Shown here: positions 10,858-23,800 of the stretch, one piece after another
Numbering within the stretch: the stretch's first letter is position 1
How the letters are laid out: every line of letters begins with the position of its first letter
Notes under the pieces: model-generated
Seen by the model: the letters and a program-made list of their open reading frames with translations, nothing else
Database searches by the model: none
What the model was told of the DNA's origin: nothing
Translations under genes and position numbers: made by a program
NCBI GenBank assembly: GCA_036346355.1
Contig: CM070581.1
Span: 8,370,001 to 8,434,000 of the forward strand
Source of the DNA: Rhipidocladum racemiflorum
Lineage: Eukaryota > Streptophyta > Magnoliopsida > Poales > Poaceae
Direction: 5' to 3'
DNA length: 64,000 nucleotides

Positions 10858-13800
10858 CTTCCTTTCGGTGGAGGATATCCCGCGGCGAGATTCGGCGAGC
10901 GATCTCTTGAGCGCACGGGTCGACCCGGGCCATGAATGCCTCGACTTCTTCGTCGCTCCGATCAGCTCCCGACTGCCTCAAGGTCAACACCATCGTAGTA
11001 AGAGATGGTGTTGACCAAGGCCGACGAAGCGCCAAGCACCGCCGCCTCCGAATCGACGCCTCAACATGGTCCGGACCGTCCCTAGCGTGGCGGCGACGAC
11101 ATCAGGCCCGAGTAAGTCCGAGCAACGGCCGCAGATACCTGGCCGCCACCAAGAGCGGTCGATCGCCGTCGTGTCGGCCGCGTCCCTCTCCGCCACCCGC
11201 TTGTCCATAAGGGCCGAGTCACGTGACTCGACCGCCGCATCCCGCTGCGCCACCGCCGCCCTCCGCGACTCGAGCGCGCCGCTGAGGCTCTCCCGCAGCT
11301 CTGCAGAAAACCAAAAGCAAACGTCAAAAAGAAAACCAAAAGCAACGTCAATTACCAGAAAGGAAGGACTACCCACCCGCCAGGGAGGTCTCCTTGGCGC
11401 GAAGGTCCTCCTCGACCTTGGCACGCGCTTCTCGATCGGACGCGGCGCGGTCGGCAAGCTCCCTCGCCGTCGCGAGCTCCCCCCGAGCAAGATCCCGCTC
11501 GCCGCGAAGCCGGTCGGCCTCCCTGCGGGCCGACTCGCATTCCTCTCGGAAGAGGGCGGCCTCCGCCCGAGCGGATTCTTCCGCGCGGACCGCAGAAGTC
11601 TTGGCCACTTCAGCATCCGCCAGGGACGACCTGGCCCTCTCCCCCTCGACGGTCAACGACTCCGCAAGTCGCTGAGCCTCCCGCAGGGCTTCAGTGACTT
11701 CCCCCAGCCGCTGACCGGCCGTGGCGACCCTCCCTTGCTCGGCAACAAGCGCCCTCTGGGCGTCGAGCAGCTCTTCCCCTATGGCACTCCCCCGGCTGTG
11801 TAAATGCCGGAGGAACATCGACTTGTCCACCGCCCGGGATGTCAAGCGCTGCAAATATAATACCTGCCCGGTCAGTCTCCGTTTCCCGGTCGAGAAATCC
11901 ACGAAAGACAAATCCCCGTCAGACTTACCGATCTGGCCGAGCGGGACTCCTGAGCAATGGACTTTTTCGCCCTGGACGTGGCGTCAACGGCGCGGGTGAG
12001 GTCGGCATGGATCCTCCCCATCTCCTCCTCCAAGGTGTTCCAATCCGCGCGTTCTGCCTCGTCGTCGAAACGAGCAGCGGGCCCTCGGCCGGTCAGGACC
12101 GGGCCAAGTCGGCCTGGCGATCGGCAACCGCCCTGTCGACTTCCCGCTTTGCCAAAGCGTTTGCGGCGACGGTTCGCGCGCCCTCCGGCAACACTCGGAC
12201 CGCCCGAAGCGGCGGTGGCCCAGCGGCGAGCGGCGAACTCGTCCGCCGGTGTCGCGAACGCCGCGAATCGATGATTCCCGTGGCGGTCGCGACCCCACGA
12301 TGCGACAATGCGGGGAAGGCAAGGATAGCGGAGCGTCTCCCGTCGGTGTTCGCGAAACGATGGCGGTCAGCCACCGGGTGACAGCGAGACCTCACCGCCT
12401 CACCGACGACGGCCAGGGCGAAGCGCGCGCCCGGCGAGGCTTCTTCCTGCCTTTATCGCGATCGGCAGCGGCCCGGCGCTCCCCCCTCCGGCAGCGTCCC
12501 TTCACCAGACCACCCGCGAGAGCGCGTCAAAGATCCGCTCCCGGCGACCGCCGCCCGCGTACCCAGGCGGGAAGCGAAAGGGTGCGGTTCCTCACCACCG
12601 AAGTGGGACTCAGCGCCCTCCCAGCGCTAGTGAGCCCCCTGCGCACAGCGGTCGGTCAGGAATTGCGAAAAAAAGAAACACCAGAGAGAACCAAATGGGG
12701 GGAACATGAGGCACTTGCCGAGAAGAGCGAGCAACCAGCGCCTGACGCGCCCTTTTTGCCGGACCCCTGCGAGGAGGCGAAAGAGACCTCCGCCTCCTCA
12801 GGACATACCCTGCGCCCGCGGATTCGTCCGCGGAACCACGGTCGCCCGGCCGCTGGCTGGAACCAGCGTCGCGGCCCTGAGTCGCCTCCGGCAACCGCTT
12901 CCTCGCTCGACGACGACTCTTCGTCGCCGTCACACAAAGTCTCGTCAGAGACCTCGCCGAGCGGCCCGGTCCGCGCGCTCTTTCCTCTTCCGCGCCTTCG
13001 CGGCCTCTTTTTCCGCCAGGAGGGCGGCGTCGCGCTGCTCCCTTGCGAGGCGCGCGGCCGCTCTCGCCTCCTTTTCCCCCGGAAGCCAGGGGCGGGAGAT
13101 CATGCCACCGAGCCCCTGCAAGAACGCGCTCGGATAAGGGGGCGAAGGAGCAGAGCAAAGAAAAGCAAACAGGAGCCACCAGACGTACCAAGTTCTACGG
13201 ATTCTGCGCCGAACGGCAGCGCCGCCTCGCCGCTCAGCTCGGTATCTCCCACGATGGAAATGCGCCACACACGCGAGGACCTCCGACGGGAAGCTCGCTC
13301 CGAAGCGACCTTGCAGGGTCGGTCGGTCCGATGTACTCGAACATGGGGCGCTGCCGATCCCTGAGGGGTTGGATGCGCCTCTCCGTGAACGTACTGAGGA
13401 CCACCTTGCCTGTTAGGCCCCGCCGCTTCAGGTCCGCGAGCTTTTCAAGGATCGCATCCACCTTCCTCCAGTCCCTCGCGTCGGGACCCCAGGTCCAGCG
13501 AGGATGCGGCGTCGGTAAATCCCAGCCGAAGGCACGCTTTGTTGCCAATGTTCCGAACGTAGAACCACTCGCTGTGCCACCCCCGGTTGGACGTCGGCAG
13601 CTTCACATCGGTGTAGGACGACTTGCGGTGGGGGCGTAGTTGGATCGCCAGGGCGCCGAGGAGGCCGGCGGCATCCGACGGCGGCCTCGCGAAGAAAAAG
13701 TGGCGCCAGAGCCCCCAGTGGGGTTCGATCCCCAGAAAAGCCTCGCACAGCGTCATGAAGACCGCGATGTGGAGGACCCCATTCGGGTTCAGGTGATGAA

Positions 13801-14068
13801 CTCCCCCCCCGTAGTGGTGCAGCAGCCCCCGGACGAACGGGTGGAGTGGGAGGCCGAAACCCCGCTCGTAGAAGGCCGCCAGCGAGACTATCTCTCCGTC
13901 TCCCAGTTCGGGGACCTCGGTCCCGGCCGGCGGCGTCCGCCAGCCGGACTGAGGCCGCGGAGGAAGGAGCTCCTTCCTCTCCAAGCCAAGGTAGCGACCC
14001 GCCGCGGCCAAGTGCGGGGTCAACGACATCCCCAAGTATGCGTAGGAGAGCGGGGCACGGCGCGACAA
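10858..14068 (-). pseudogene. Antisense 'gypsy type transposon' protein region
   Basis: Read from 14068 downward. The first segment (14068-13445) encodes a domain of the 'putative gypsy type transposon' family (PF04195-like): FYERGFGLPLHPFVRGLL, a following HHLNPNGVLHIAVF, and FLGIEPHWGLWRHFF. A second segment (13548-13300) has WDLPTPHPRW and WRKVDAILEKL. Further down, an acidic Ser/Glu tract lies near 12920. A long heptad-like, Ala/Arg/Glu-rich coiled coil follows at about 11790-11390, and the C-terminal piece near 11030-10858 ends in RKEGDD. Segments lie in different frames with plausible splice sites between them, so it is either a multi-exon gene or a decayed one. Such antisense ORFs are known downstream of pol in Tat/Retand elements. 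Their function is not established. Confidence 0.7.
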
Positions 14069-14924
14069 AGCAGGAAGCTTTTCTTCTTCCCTTGCGTTTT
14101 CTTTCCTTTTTGCAGAGGGCGCGAGCAGAAGGCTTTGCTCCCTCCACGCCGCCCTCTCCTTCCTTTATAGGCGCTGGCGAAACGAGCCAGCGCCTCGCCT
14201 GCAAGCGCCTCCTCACGAAGCCGCAGCGATCGCCGGCCGTCTGCCGCCACCTCGCCCACTACTCGTGCGTGCGCGATCCATTTAAATCCCGCTGGCATTA
14301 ATCGCTCGACAGCGGGCCGGCCGCCTCGCGCCCGCCACGCCGCGACATCGCGAGCCTCGCCCGGCTACAATGGGCAGGCGCCCACGCCATGAAAGGTATG
14401 AAAGCGGCCCTTTGGGCGCCCGGCCCCGGGAGAGCAAGCGGCCTACAGGCTCGCGCCGAGGCCGGCACCGTCTTTGTGGATTCTGAAGGCCAAATCCGGC
14501 CGGTGGAATGAAAGCCGCCAACACGTAAAAAGAGCGAGGGGCGGTCGCGGTGAGCCCCAGAGGGCCTCTAGATGGGTCGGCGGACGACCCAATCAACGTG
14601 GCCCGCGTCGAGACCATACCTCACACTCTCGCGCGAACTCATCGATGAGTGGCGGCCCGGCTCCGGTCGGCCAGACGACCGGCAGCCCGACGCGGGATCG
14701 AGTAAGGAAAGGTTTTTATGGAGCAGCCCCACGGTCGGGTGACGCCCGTGGCAGGAGCTACGTCGCTTGGAAGCGGTCCCCTCGAGGGAGATCGCCAAGG
14801 TTCCACTCGGATTGCCCGATAGTAGCTCGCCACGAGCACGACGTTGAGCCAAGCGAAGGTAAGCGTCGTTCGCTCACCCGACTCTAAGGACCCACGAGCC
14901 GTAACTTTGCGAGTCGGCCAGGGC

Positions 14925-16477
14925 TAAACCCCGGCCAGGCTCTCAGGCAGCTCGAGGGGCTCGGGGGCTACACCCACCTGGTGCGCTCGCCTTTGCAGAG
15001 CTCTCTTTAAGTGGCGCGGCTCCCCAAGCGATCGCGCCCGAGCCTATGCGCCGACCTCGGGCCGGCGGCTACCTCCGCCGGGATAACCCCAAGCCAGGCT
15101 CTCGACCAGCTCGGGGCTACACCAAGGTCTTCGCGCCTTGCCAGGCCCTTTAGCGGCCTTGTTGCCAGCGATCGCGTAACGGCGTCGCCGACCTCGGTCG
15201 TGGCCAGCCTCCGGCAAGGTAAACCCAAGCCAGGCTCTTCGACCGCTCGGGGCTCGGGAACTACACCCATCGGGTCTTCAGCCGAACCACTTGGCGGCCC
15301 TTGTGCCCAATGATCGCGCCAAAGCGTCGCCGACCTCAGGGTCGGCGCCTCAGGCAAGGTAAACCCCGGCCAGGCTCTCAGAGCACCTTTCGAGGGCTCG
15401 AGGCTACACCAAGGTCTTCAGCGCTTGCCAGACCCTTGTGGCCCTTGTTGCCGATCAGCGCCAGCGGCGTCGCCGACCTCAAGTCGGTCGACCGCCTCCG
15501 TCAGGTAAACCCCGGCCAGGCTCTTCGACCAGCTCGGGGGCTCGGGGGCTACACCCAACGGGTGCGCCTTGCGCCCCGGGGCCCTTTAGCGGCCTTGTTG
15601 CCAGCCGATCGCGCCAAAGCGTCGCCGACCTCGGTCGGCGCCTCCGGCAAGGTAAACCCCAGGCCGGCTCTCCGGAGCACCTTTCGGGGCTCAGAACTAC
15701 ACCCAGCGGTCGCTCAGCCTTCAGACCCCTTTGGCCTTAGTGCCAGCCGATCAGCGCCAGCCGGCGTCGCCGACCTCGGTCGTGGCCTCGCCTCCAGGTA
15801 AACCGGCCAGGCTCTTCGACCAGCTCGGGGCTCGAAACTACACCCATCGGGTGCGCTTCAGCCTTGCTTACCAGACCCTTTGTGGCCTTGGTGCCAGCCG
15901 ATCAGCGCCAAAGCGTCGCCGACCTCGGGTCGTGGCGCCTCCGGCAAGGTAAACCCCGACCAGGCTCTCAGGCACCTTTCGGGGGCTCGAGAGCTACACC
16001 CACCAGTCTTTCAGCGTGCACCGGGCCCTTTAGCGGCGCTTGGTACTGCCCATGATCAGCGCCGGCGTCGCCGACCTCGGTCGTGGCGCCTCCGGCAAGG
16101 TAAACCCCAGGCCAGGCTCTTCGACCAGCTCGAGGGCTCGAGAACTACACCCATCGAATGCGCTCATGCGCGCACCAGACCCCTTGTGACGGCCTTGCCG
16201 TGATCGCGCCAGAGCGTCGCCGACCTCAGGGTCGTGGCGGCCCTCCGGCAAGGTAAACCCCAAGCCAGGCTCTCCGACACCTTTCGGGGCTCAGAGCTAC
16301 ACCAAGGTCTTCATGCTTGCCAGGGCCCGCTGGCGACCACGGCTACCCGGTCATCGCGCCAGCGTCGTCGACCTCCGGGTCAGCGGTCGCGCCAACCGAG
16401 CGTCGCCGACCGCCGGGTCGGCGGCGCTGTCGGGTAAACCCGGGCATCTCTCAGGCACTGCCAGGGCTCGGGGCTCT
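14925..16477. repeat. ~147-bp tandem repeat array before the 3' LTR
   Basis: About ten degenerate units. The landmark TAAACCC(C) recurs at 14925, 15084 (degenerate), 15220, 15360, 15506, 15653, 15799, 15950, 16101, 16254 and 16435, giving spacings of 136-181 bp and mostly 140-153. Each unit carries GCCAGGCTCT, then a GCTCGGGGGCTACACC-like block, then GCGTCGCCGACCTC and CTCCGGCAAGG just before the next unit. Units differ by many short indels. The array lies inside the retrotransposon. Confidence 0.9.
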
Positions 16478-17026
16478 TGGCGAGTACCGTACCATGGGTA
16501 CCCCACCCAAAAAAGGCGCGAGGCGAGCCAGGCGATCGAGGCCCAAAGTCACGACCGCCGAGCAAAGTTCGAAATCGCGACCAGGTCTCCGATATCCTAG
16601 AGAAGCGACGGCATTTATTGCGTATCGGGCGCATTAAATGCCAGCCATAATAACGATGACGTAGCGGCACAAGTTCCCGACCTTCGCATTCATTGCGAGC
16701 GACGCAGCGACTACGGCGACTGCGGCGAGCGAGGGAGTCGGCGGCGATCCCATCAACCCGCCACTTTCGAGGCGGCCAGAAACCTGATCTTTTCCTCTTT
16801 TTCTAACCAACGATGTAACCTTCCTCCTCGCCTATATAAAGGGGAGGCGAGCATGTAAAGGGACGAGCGATCAAGAATCAATACAATCCACCTCACTTTG
16901 GCTGGGTAGGGGCGTTACGCAGAACCAGTATAAACACCAGGCCTCTTGAGTCGACCATTCGGGGAGAGGGAGCGCGCGACCCCCTCCGACCATAAATTCG
17001 CATTGCCGGTGCACGAAATACCGACA
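16478..17026 (+). repeat. 3' LTR of the Tat/Retand-like element
   Basis: Begins TGGCGAGTACCG and ends TACCGACA, followed directly by the target-site copy GTAAC. It aligns with 2842-3399, keeping the TATA box at 16833-16840, and differs by scattered substitutions and short indels. Confidence 0.95.
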
Positions 17027-17171
17027 GTAACTCACTTGTTTAGTTAAACAAAAAATAAAATCAATTATATTATCGCCTCACTCTTTATAAGTGTATATAA
17101 ATTTATAAAATAAAGATTAAGTCATTTCACCAAATTTAATTGATTATCTCATGACTAGACAACACATCTTA

Positions 17172-17553
17172 GGGTCTGTTTGTTTCAGCTGGGGATTGTA
17201 GAAAACAGCTTTTAAAATCTGAAAGGTCAACAAACAGGAAACTTTCAATATAGATTGTAACAATCTGAAGGCTAGATTGTAGCAATTCCATAATCCACTC
17301 TAGAGGAGCTTTCCCTAACTTTTTTTTACAAAAAACCACAATACCCATCCAACTTCAGTCGAAATTACCCACCATTGTCCTTACTATTCACGCTCGAGCC
17401 CCCTGTTTTATTCATGCCCGAGCCCACCCCTATTATAATCTGGGTTACCAAACAGCCATCAATTTTTCAACCTCTAGCTTTCAACAATCCAACTTTTACA
17501 ATCTAGATTTTAAAAACTGTTTTCTACGATCTCCAACCGAAACAAATATGCCC
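17172..17553. mobile_element. Tourist-like (PIF/Harbinger) MITE
   Basis: A 382-bp non-coding element. Its ends GGGTCTGTTTGTTTC and, inverted from the right, GGGCATATTTGTTTC form a terminal inverted repeat that continues imperfectly inward (GATTGTAGAAAACAG against GATCGTAGAAAACAG). It is flanked by TTA at 17169-17171 and 17554-17556, the 3-bp target duplication of the PIF/Harbinger superfamily. It lies about 340 bp upstream of the NDUFS4 start codon, so it may contribute to or disturb that promoter. Confidence 0.85.
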
Positions 17554-17556
17554 TTA

Positions 17557-17891
17557 GAATGATACTATCATACCACACACGAAACGCAACCCATAGCAGG
17601 CCAAACCTAACCCAACCGATTTTAGCCCAGACCCTATCGGCCCGACCTAAGCCATCTGCCCAATAGGGCTGACTAAATAAGCCGTCTATTCTCCGGCCCG
17701 GCCTAAGACCATCTTGGCCTGCAAAATACTCATTGTTGGGGTTTCTGGCCCAGCCCATGTCCACGGTTCTGATTCCTAATGACTCTGGGCTCCGTCATAT
17801 TCTCAGTCCAGCCGGATTGCACAGGCGCAGACCACCTGTTCCCCTCCCGTCTCATTTCCCCACGACCTCTCCGGCGTACGGTTCCGACGCG
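17557..17891 (+). promoter_or_regulatory. NDUFS4 upstream region with site II-like motifs
   Basis: The gap between the MITE and the start codon is probably promoter plus 5' UTR. At 17748-17757 overlapping GGCCCA and AGCCCA give TGGGCC/TGGGCT on the opposite strand, with other GGCCC-type motifs at 17638-17705. TGGGCY 'site II' elements are common in plant promoters of respiratory-chain genes. There is no clear TATA box at a sensible distance. The transcription start is not determinable from sequence alone. Confidence 0.45.
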
Positions 17892-20800
17892 ATGGCCGCT
17901 GTCCCGCTCCGGCGGGGCCTCCCCTCACTTGGACGCGCGCTTCTCTCGTCTGCGCCGCCGCGGATGCTCTCCGGGGAGGCCTCCGACGCCCTCGTCGAGA
18001 TTAAGCCCGGCGAGATCGGCATGGTCTCCGGCATCCCCGAGGAGCACCTCCGCCGCAGGGTAACGTTCCCCCAGCCAGGTTAACATGAAACGAAAAATGT
18101 ATACTCGTGAAATCAAGGTTGACATAAAATTTCAGATCCCTTGGTTAGATTGTAGGATTTTTTTTTTTTGGCTGAATATACATTATGATATGGTTGACCA
18201 AACAATGCCATTAGCAACTAACCAGTATACTCTAGTCATCTAGAGAAGTACTAACCATAGTTATCTCTGTTCTCTTTGGGATGACTCGCTAGTCGCTAAT
18301 GAAGTTCAGTTGCAGTAATAATTGAAGGTCCTGACTCCTGAGTAAAAAAAAAAAAAAAAATCATACTTGAAGATTGACGTATCAGTATCTGATAACATTG
18401 GTTTATTAGGAAGTTCAAGAAAATACATTTGAATATTTGATAAAATTAAGTACATGTAAAGAAAGATGAAAGTAATGTTGATGCTCAGTTTTGAATTTAA
18501 AGCAGCTCTTGTTGGAACAAGAAACAGTGTCCTTTTCGTAACTCTTCTTCATGGGTCTGATTGTTATTGTATTTACCTCCCACATTCCACATAGTGAGCA
18601 ACCTATAGTTTATTCTTAATTGTTAGCTGTCATTTCAAATCGAGGTCAACTAAAACAACCCTGTGGTATAAGGTACATCATAAAGGTTGTATTTCACCAA
18701 AAAGATATTATTGGTGGCCCCCCTTGATGTTTATGTCACTCTCTTTTGTTTGTTATGGAGGGTAAACAAATTCAGTTAGGTTTTTTGCTTTTCCATACTC
18801 GATGATATGGTTTGATTGGTATATTGGGTTGCGGGCTGTGACCATGCAATTCGTTTTCAGCGCTTCCTGTAGAGTTCTGCAGATTTTAGGGGAAAATAGT
18901 TTCCCCCTTCACAACAGTCATGATATTGTCCAACTTGTGATGTATCCTATGTAGAGGGCATGTCCTGTGAACTGCAGAAAAAAACGTCTAAACTTCAATT
19001 ATTTTTTCATTTTTATTATAGAGAGTGAGACTTGTATTGTCGGCACACAATCCAGGCCTCTAGGGACCTGGATAATTAGAGTACAGTTTTAAACAAAAGG
19101 ATTGCATGATATGTAAATTATGTCGATGTATGATCCCTTTTATATGCATTTTAACTAGCTACATGTGAACCTTTTTTGTCTCACAAATGGTCGCCTTATC
19201 CTTGTGAATTAGCAGGTTGTAATCTATTCACCAGCTAGAACTTCATCTCAGCAAGGCTCAGGCAAAGTTGGGAGGTGGAAAATCAACTTTGTGTCAACCC
19301 AAAAGTATGTTTCTTGTTTTGCTTTGCTGGTTCTTCTTTCTCATGACTCATCCAAAATCTCTTGTTGCTGTTGGATGAGCTACTTCAAGAGGGTATCAAA
19401 TGAAAACAAATTACCTCACATAAATTTAACATTGATTTACATTCAAGTTCTCACAAATGTTTGTAGAGTTAAAGGCTATGATCCGGATGGAATTCTTTTT
19501 GGGCCTTATTATTAAGAAAAGACAAAAAAAAAAATTTCAGGCCACATCATTTAGTATTTTTTTGGCCAGAATAGATAGAGAAGAGAGAGAAACAAGGACT
19601 AGCTGCCAATTTTGCCTTTTAACTTAAATTTTTTTTGTAATTTATAGCTATTAAAATTTACATGTGTAGGTTAACTGTTATGGGCTGATTCTTGATTATT
19701 TTGCAGTCACCTTACTTACAGTCTTTCACTCACATTGTTCTTAATACATCTTATTGAAATTCATTTCTTTCTTTTTTTTTGAGAAACAGGTTCTAACATT
19801 TGAATGCATGATAGGTGGGAGAACCCATTAATGGGATGGACATCTACTGGGGATCCATACGCTAATGTTGGTGAAGCAGGACTTACATTTGACAGTGTAG
19901 AGTCAGCAAAGGCATTTGCTGAAAAACATGGGTGGGAATATGTGGTGGGTCTGTTTCCCCCTTCTGATGGATAATATTGAGTTAGCAAATTAGATATTCT
20001 ATTCAGGACTTAGTCTTCAGGAATATAGTGGAAGATCGAAGCAGGATTTAATTGCACACTCTTTTGAACATGTAGGAACACTCGATTCTTGATTCTTTCT
20101 AATTTATTCAAAAGTTTATATTGGGATTGGACGAATGGTCCGCTTAAGTGTCCAAGCTAGGTTTGGTCCATGTATAAGTGGAGATAGTCAGATAGACTTC
20201 ACGCTGGTCTATGTAATATAAATATCCAGTAATAGTGAATTTTGTTTTGTTGATAGATCAATGCCAAATAATCGGAACTGCTCTGCTGTTACCTGCTAAT
20301 GCCTCCTAGACTCCTAGTACAGCTTGCCGGATAGCATCCTTATCTTGGTCAATTGTTGAAAAGCGTAAGGTTGATTACAATACCTACTGCCTAGTCTGAG
20401 ACTGGGAGGCTGCATATTGTTGAAAGCACATCCTATCACCAAAACTTTTGCTCAATTAAGGCTTGACCGAAATTCTTTTATTTGCAAATTACCTTGCATC
20501 CATTTTTCCTTGCGAGTTATGTCGCTGGCCTTAAAGTTCTGTCTTTTGATTAAAAGTTGTCAATATTAAAAGTTCTGAAAAGGATATCTAAATCCTTCAT
20601 ATGATATAGAGATATGATGGGAAATTATGTTTGTGAAAAGTCAAACCTTAATTGTATTGAGTTATTGTTGGCTTGTCAGGGTGAGAAATGGTATTACTAA
20701 AAAAAGTTCACTTTATTGTTTTCAAATTTAATGGTACCAAGTAGCTTTGGTGATGAGTGCATATGGACTTTGTTTTTATTTCTGAACTAAACTGAAGCCC

Positions 20801-23800
20801 TTATAGATAATTTGTCAATCCATATTTCTAGAGTAAATGTATTGTTGAGTAGGATCTCTTTTGGGCCATGGTGAAATATATTCGATAATTTGTAATGTTT
20901 TTAAATTTGTTGGAATGTTTGAAAATGAGAATTCTATACTTACGTCATGTATTTTTCTGCAGGTTAGGAAACGCCACACACCTGTTTTGAAGGTCTGTAT
21001 GTCTCCCTACATATCTTTCATTTTGACGTGGTTAATGCGTTATTGCATCTTTTTGTTTTTACAAAGTTGGTTATTTTGCATCTCTGTAATTTTGTTAACA
21101 GTCATACATTTTTTGCCTTTGCGGTTTAAGTATCAATACTTACAGCTATGTCTTTTTAACTTTTAACTGTGCTAGAAAGTATCATGTTCTGATGGTAGAA
21201 TATTTAATCTTCAACATGTGTTTGCACTTTTTTTAATTGTTTTAGTGGATACGACATAGTCATTTGAAGTACCTAACATTGAGTTGCAAGTAAGAACAGT
21301 GAAGTAAAATCTGCTGGTGAAGAGAAAAACACCTTCCAATGAAAGAGAGCGTGTTAATGAAACATTGTTGGTTACTTTCATGCAAAGTAGTACATGTGCT
21401 TATTTTCTCAGCAACTTTATGTTTTGTAACATACCACAAGTAAATACCGTTGCTTGGGTGTTGACATGCCAGATGCAATATGATCCATGTGGAGACGTGG
21501 TAATGCATGTCAAATGCATTGCAATGTGCCCTTAATGTACAGGAGAGGGGATGAAAATAATTATGCGATACTTGGAAGGAGAAGTTGGAGAGGGTGGTGT
21601 CCTACTTAGGAGGGGAGTTGGATATTGCCGCCTTGGGAGTGTAGGACACTTGTGCCGGCTGGATGAGCAGAGGTGGAAATGTGGGACGAACTGTAGGTGC
21701 TGCTTTAGCTTGGGGGAGATGGAAGGGATTGACGAGTAATGGACCTAATGGTAAGGACCAACTTGAAGGGAACGCAAAGTGGGGAGGAGGGGAAGCCCAC
21801 ATTGAACGGGTAACCTGCTGCTGATGGTAGGACTTGACCAATTGTTGACCTTCAAAATTTTGGTGTCTCCGGTACTTTGAACTGAACGAGAGGTGCTGCT
21901 CTCTTTCAAGAAAAGTAGTTAGCCTTTTGGTTCGAGTCCTTTAACGTTTGTCAGAACTTAGAAGTCGGAGGTTGGTAGGAAAAAAAATCAAATTTGACAT
22001 ACCTTTGCTAGGACATCAAATGTGATCGAGGCCAGAGTTCCCATCCTCGTCGACTCATATGTTTTGACAGTAGCAATTCGATGAGGACAAGATAGTCGCC
22101 ACTGTCTGGCATGCAAGGTTGAATTTATGTGCCTAGTGATGCAAGGCGACAACTGTTTTGGCAGCCATTTCACGGTGCATACATTCTTGCATATATCCTG
22201 CTAACGATCTGACTTGCTAGCCGAACTAACGCTAGAATTTTGCGAAGGATTTGAGGTGAATGTTAGTCAACTGTTATACAATTATCTAGAATTACATGCA
22301 GTGAGTGAGTTGCTATAAACAGAAGATAGATATATCGGATACAAGATTAAAGAGCATCTGGATGTACAACTCTACAGATTAAATATTTGCATGTTTCTAA
22401 AGTCTACATATTTTTTTATAGCTTGACGTGAGGACCTCAGTATAGTAGTATAGTTGAAATCTTATTTTTAGCTCTTCTGCGCTGGTCTAAATGGCATGGA
22501 TGACAAAAGCTAGCAATTGCCGACTGGCTTTTCATGAAAGTATCACAATTCTTTGGTAGAATATGTTGCTTCTTGCAAATTCTCTTTGTAGCTTACTCTT
22601 TGACTAAAAATCATCTTGCTATTCGCCGTACTTTAATCCAGTAATTTGATGGGACGTGCGTGCCACTCGTGCGTAGAGAACAGTTACCGTACTGATGCAG
22701 GTCCAATCAGGTGATGTAACTGCTCATAGAAGTCTTGTACATGACCGTACTTTTGGTGGGGTGCGGGGAGCGAGCTGAATTTTGGCTCTTTAAACTGCTG
22801 GGCTGCACATTCGTAATTTTAGAAACGGATCTGCATAGGCGGAATTAAACACGTTTTGACTTTCGATCATGCCACCTTTGTGAGTCGTCGTATCCAATTG
22901 AGTTGCTTATGTAGTAGAGAAGACTTAGCTTGTTATATCTGGATATTTCTTTTTCTTAAAATTATTATACTCCTTTATTAGATGGATGTCGATTTATTAT
23001 TGTTTTCTGATCATTGCATACATTTTGTCACTAGCTAGTTGTGCTCATATATCATATATATCTATATCTATCTATACCTATACTAATTAGGTACTCCAAG
23101 GAAGTTTTCATGTTAACCAAAATATCTATTCATCCATCTAGCGGATCTAAGTTATAACGGCTTAGATAAAAAACAAAAAAAAGTTAAAACGGCATACAAT
23201 ACAAATGAACTGACATGAGGTGGGGGGGGGGGGGTGTTAAAGGAAAATTAGCAATTTGATTTTCGTACAACTTTCAAAGTAACAACCATAAATAATTAAA
23301 ATTTAGAATAATAAATAAGTAAAAAAATAGCAAATTAAAAGAAATAGTATGTCAAGTTTGTACCTCTTTATACTAATTAGACACTCCGAGGAAGCTCCCA
23401 TATTAACTAGAAAGATCTATCCATCCAACAATCGGATCCAAGTTCTAACGGTTTAGATAAAAAGAAATAGCTCATGTACAATACAAATTAAAGGAAATTC
23501 GGAATAAAAGATAAAGAAAAATTAGCAATTTTATTTTTGTATTTTCATTAGATTGTACGTTATTTATAATTGGAATGGAGACTGACAACCTTATTTAAGA
23601 AGCTAGTTGTGCGAATACACGGCTTATTGACTAGTGAGAACTAATTTCGCTTGCACAATTTTTTTACCCGTTCTAACACGTGCCGTCCAGATCGGTGCGT
23701 ATTGGCGCTATTCGTTTGCCTGCAATTAACCGTCGCTTTTCAATCTTGCAGCTCAAATCCTACGCAGAGAACTTCAAGTGGAGGGGTCCCCCGAAGACGG

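Larger units (their letters stand above)
2842..17026 (+). mobile_element. Ty3/gypsy LTR retrotransposon, Tat/Retand-like
   Basis: Complete in outline. It has a 558-bp 5' LTR and a 549-bp 3' LTR that both run TG...CA, and it is flanked by the perfect 5-bp target-site duplication GTAAC (2837-2841 and 17027-17031). The + strand order is primer-binding site, gag, protease, reverse transcriptase, RNase H, integrase. Pol ends near 9347. It is followed by ~5 kb carrying an antisense coding region and then ~1.5 kb of tandem repeats. The extra antisense region with the 'putative gypsy type transposon' domain is typical of the plant Tat/Retand lineage. The coding region is broken by several frameshifts and an in-frame TAG at 6154-6156, so this copy should not be autonomous. 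Confidence 0.93.

Noticed and set aside
12249..13364. Long + strand frame (371 codons) in the Tat-like element
   Set aside because: Arg/Pro/Ser-rich composition with no motif. It lies opposite the antisense coding region and is a shadow caused by high GC.
14925..16477. Regularly spaced repeats considered as a CRISPR array
   Set aside because: The units are contiguous degenerate tandem repeats of ~147 bp without repeat/spacer structure, inside a plant retrotransposon.
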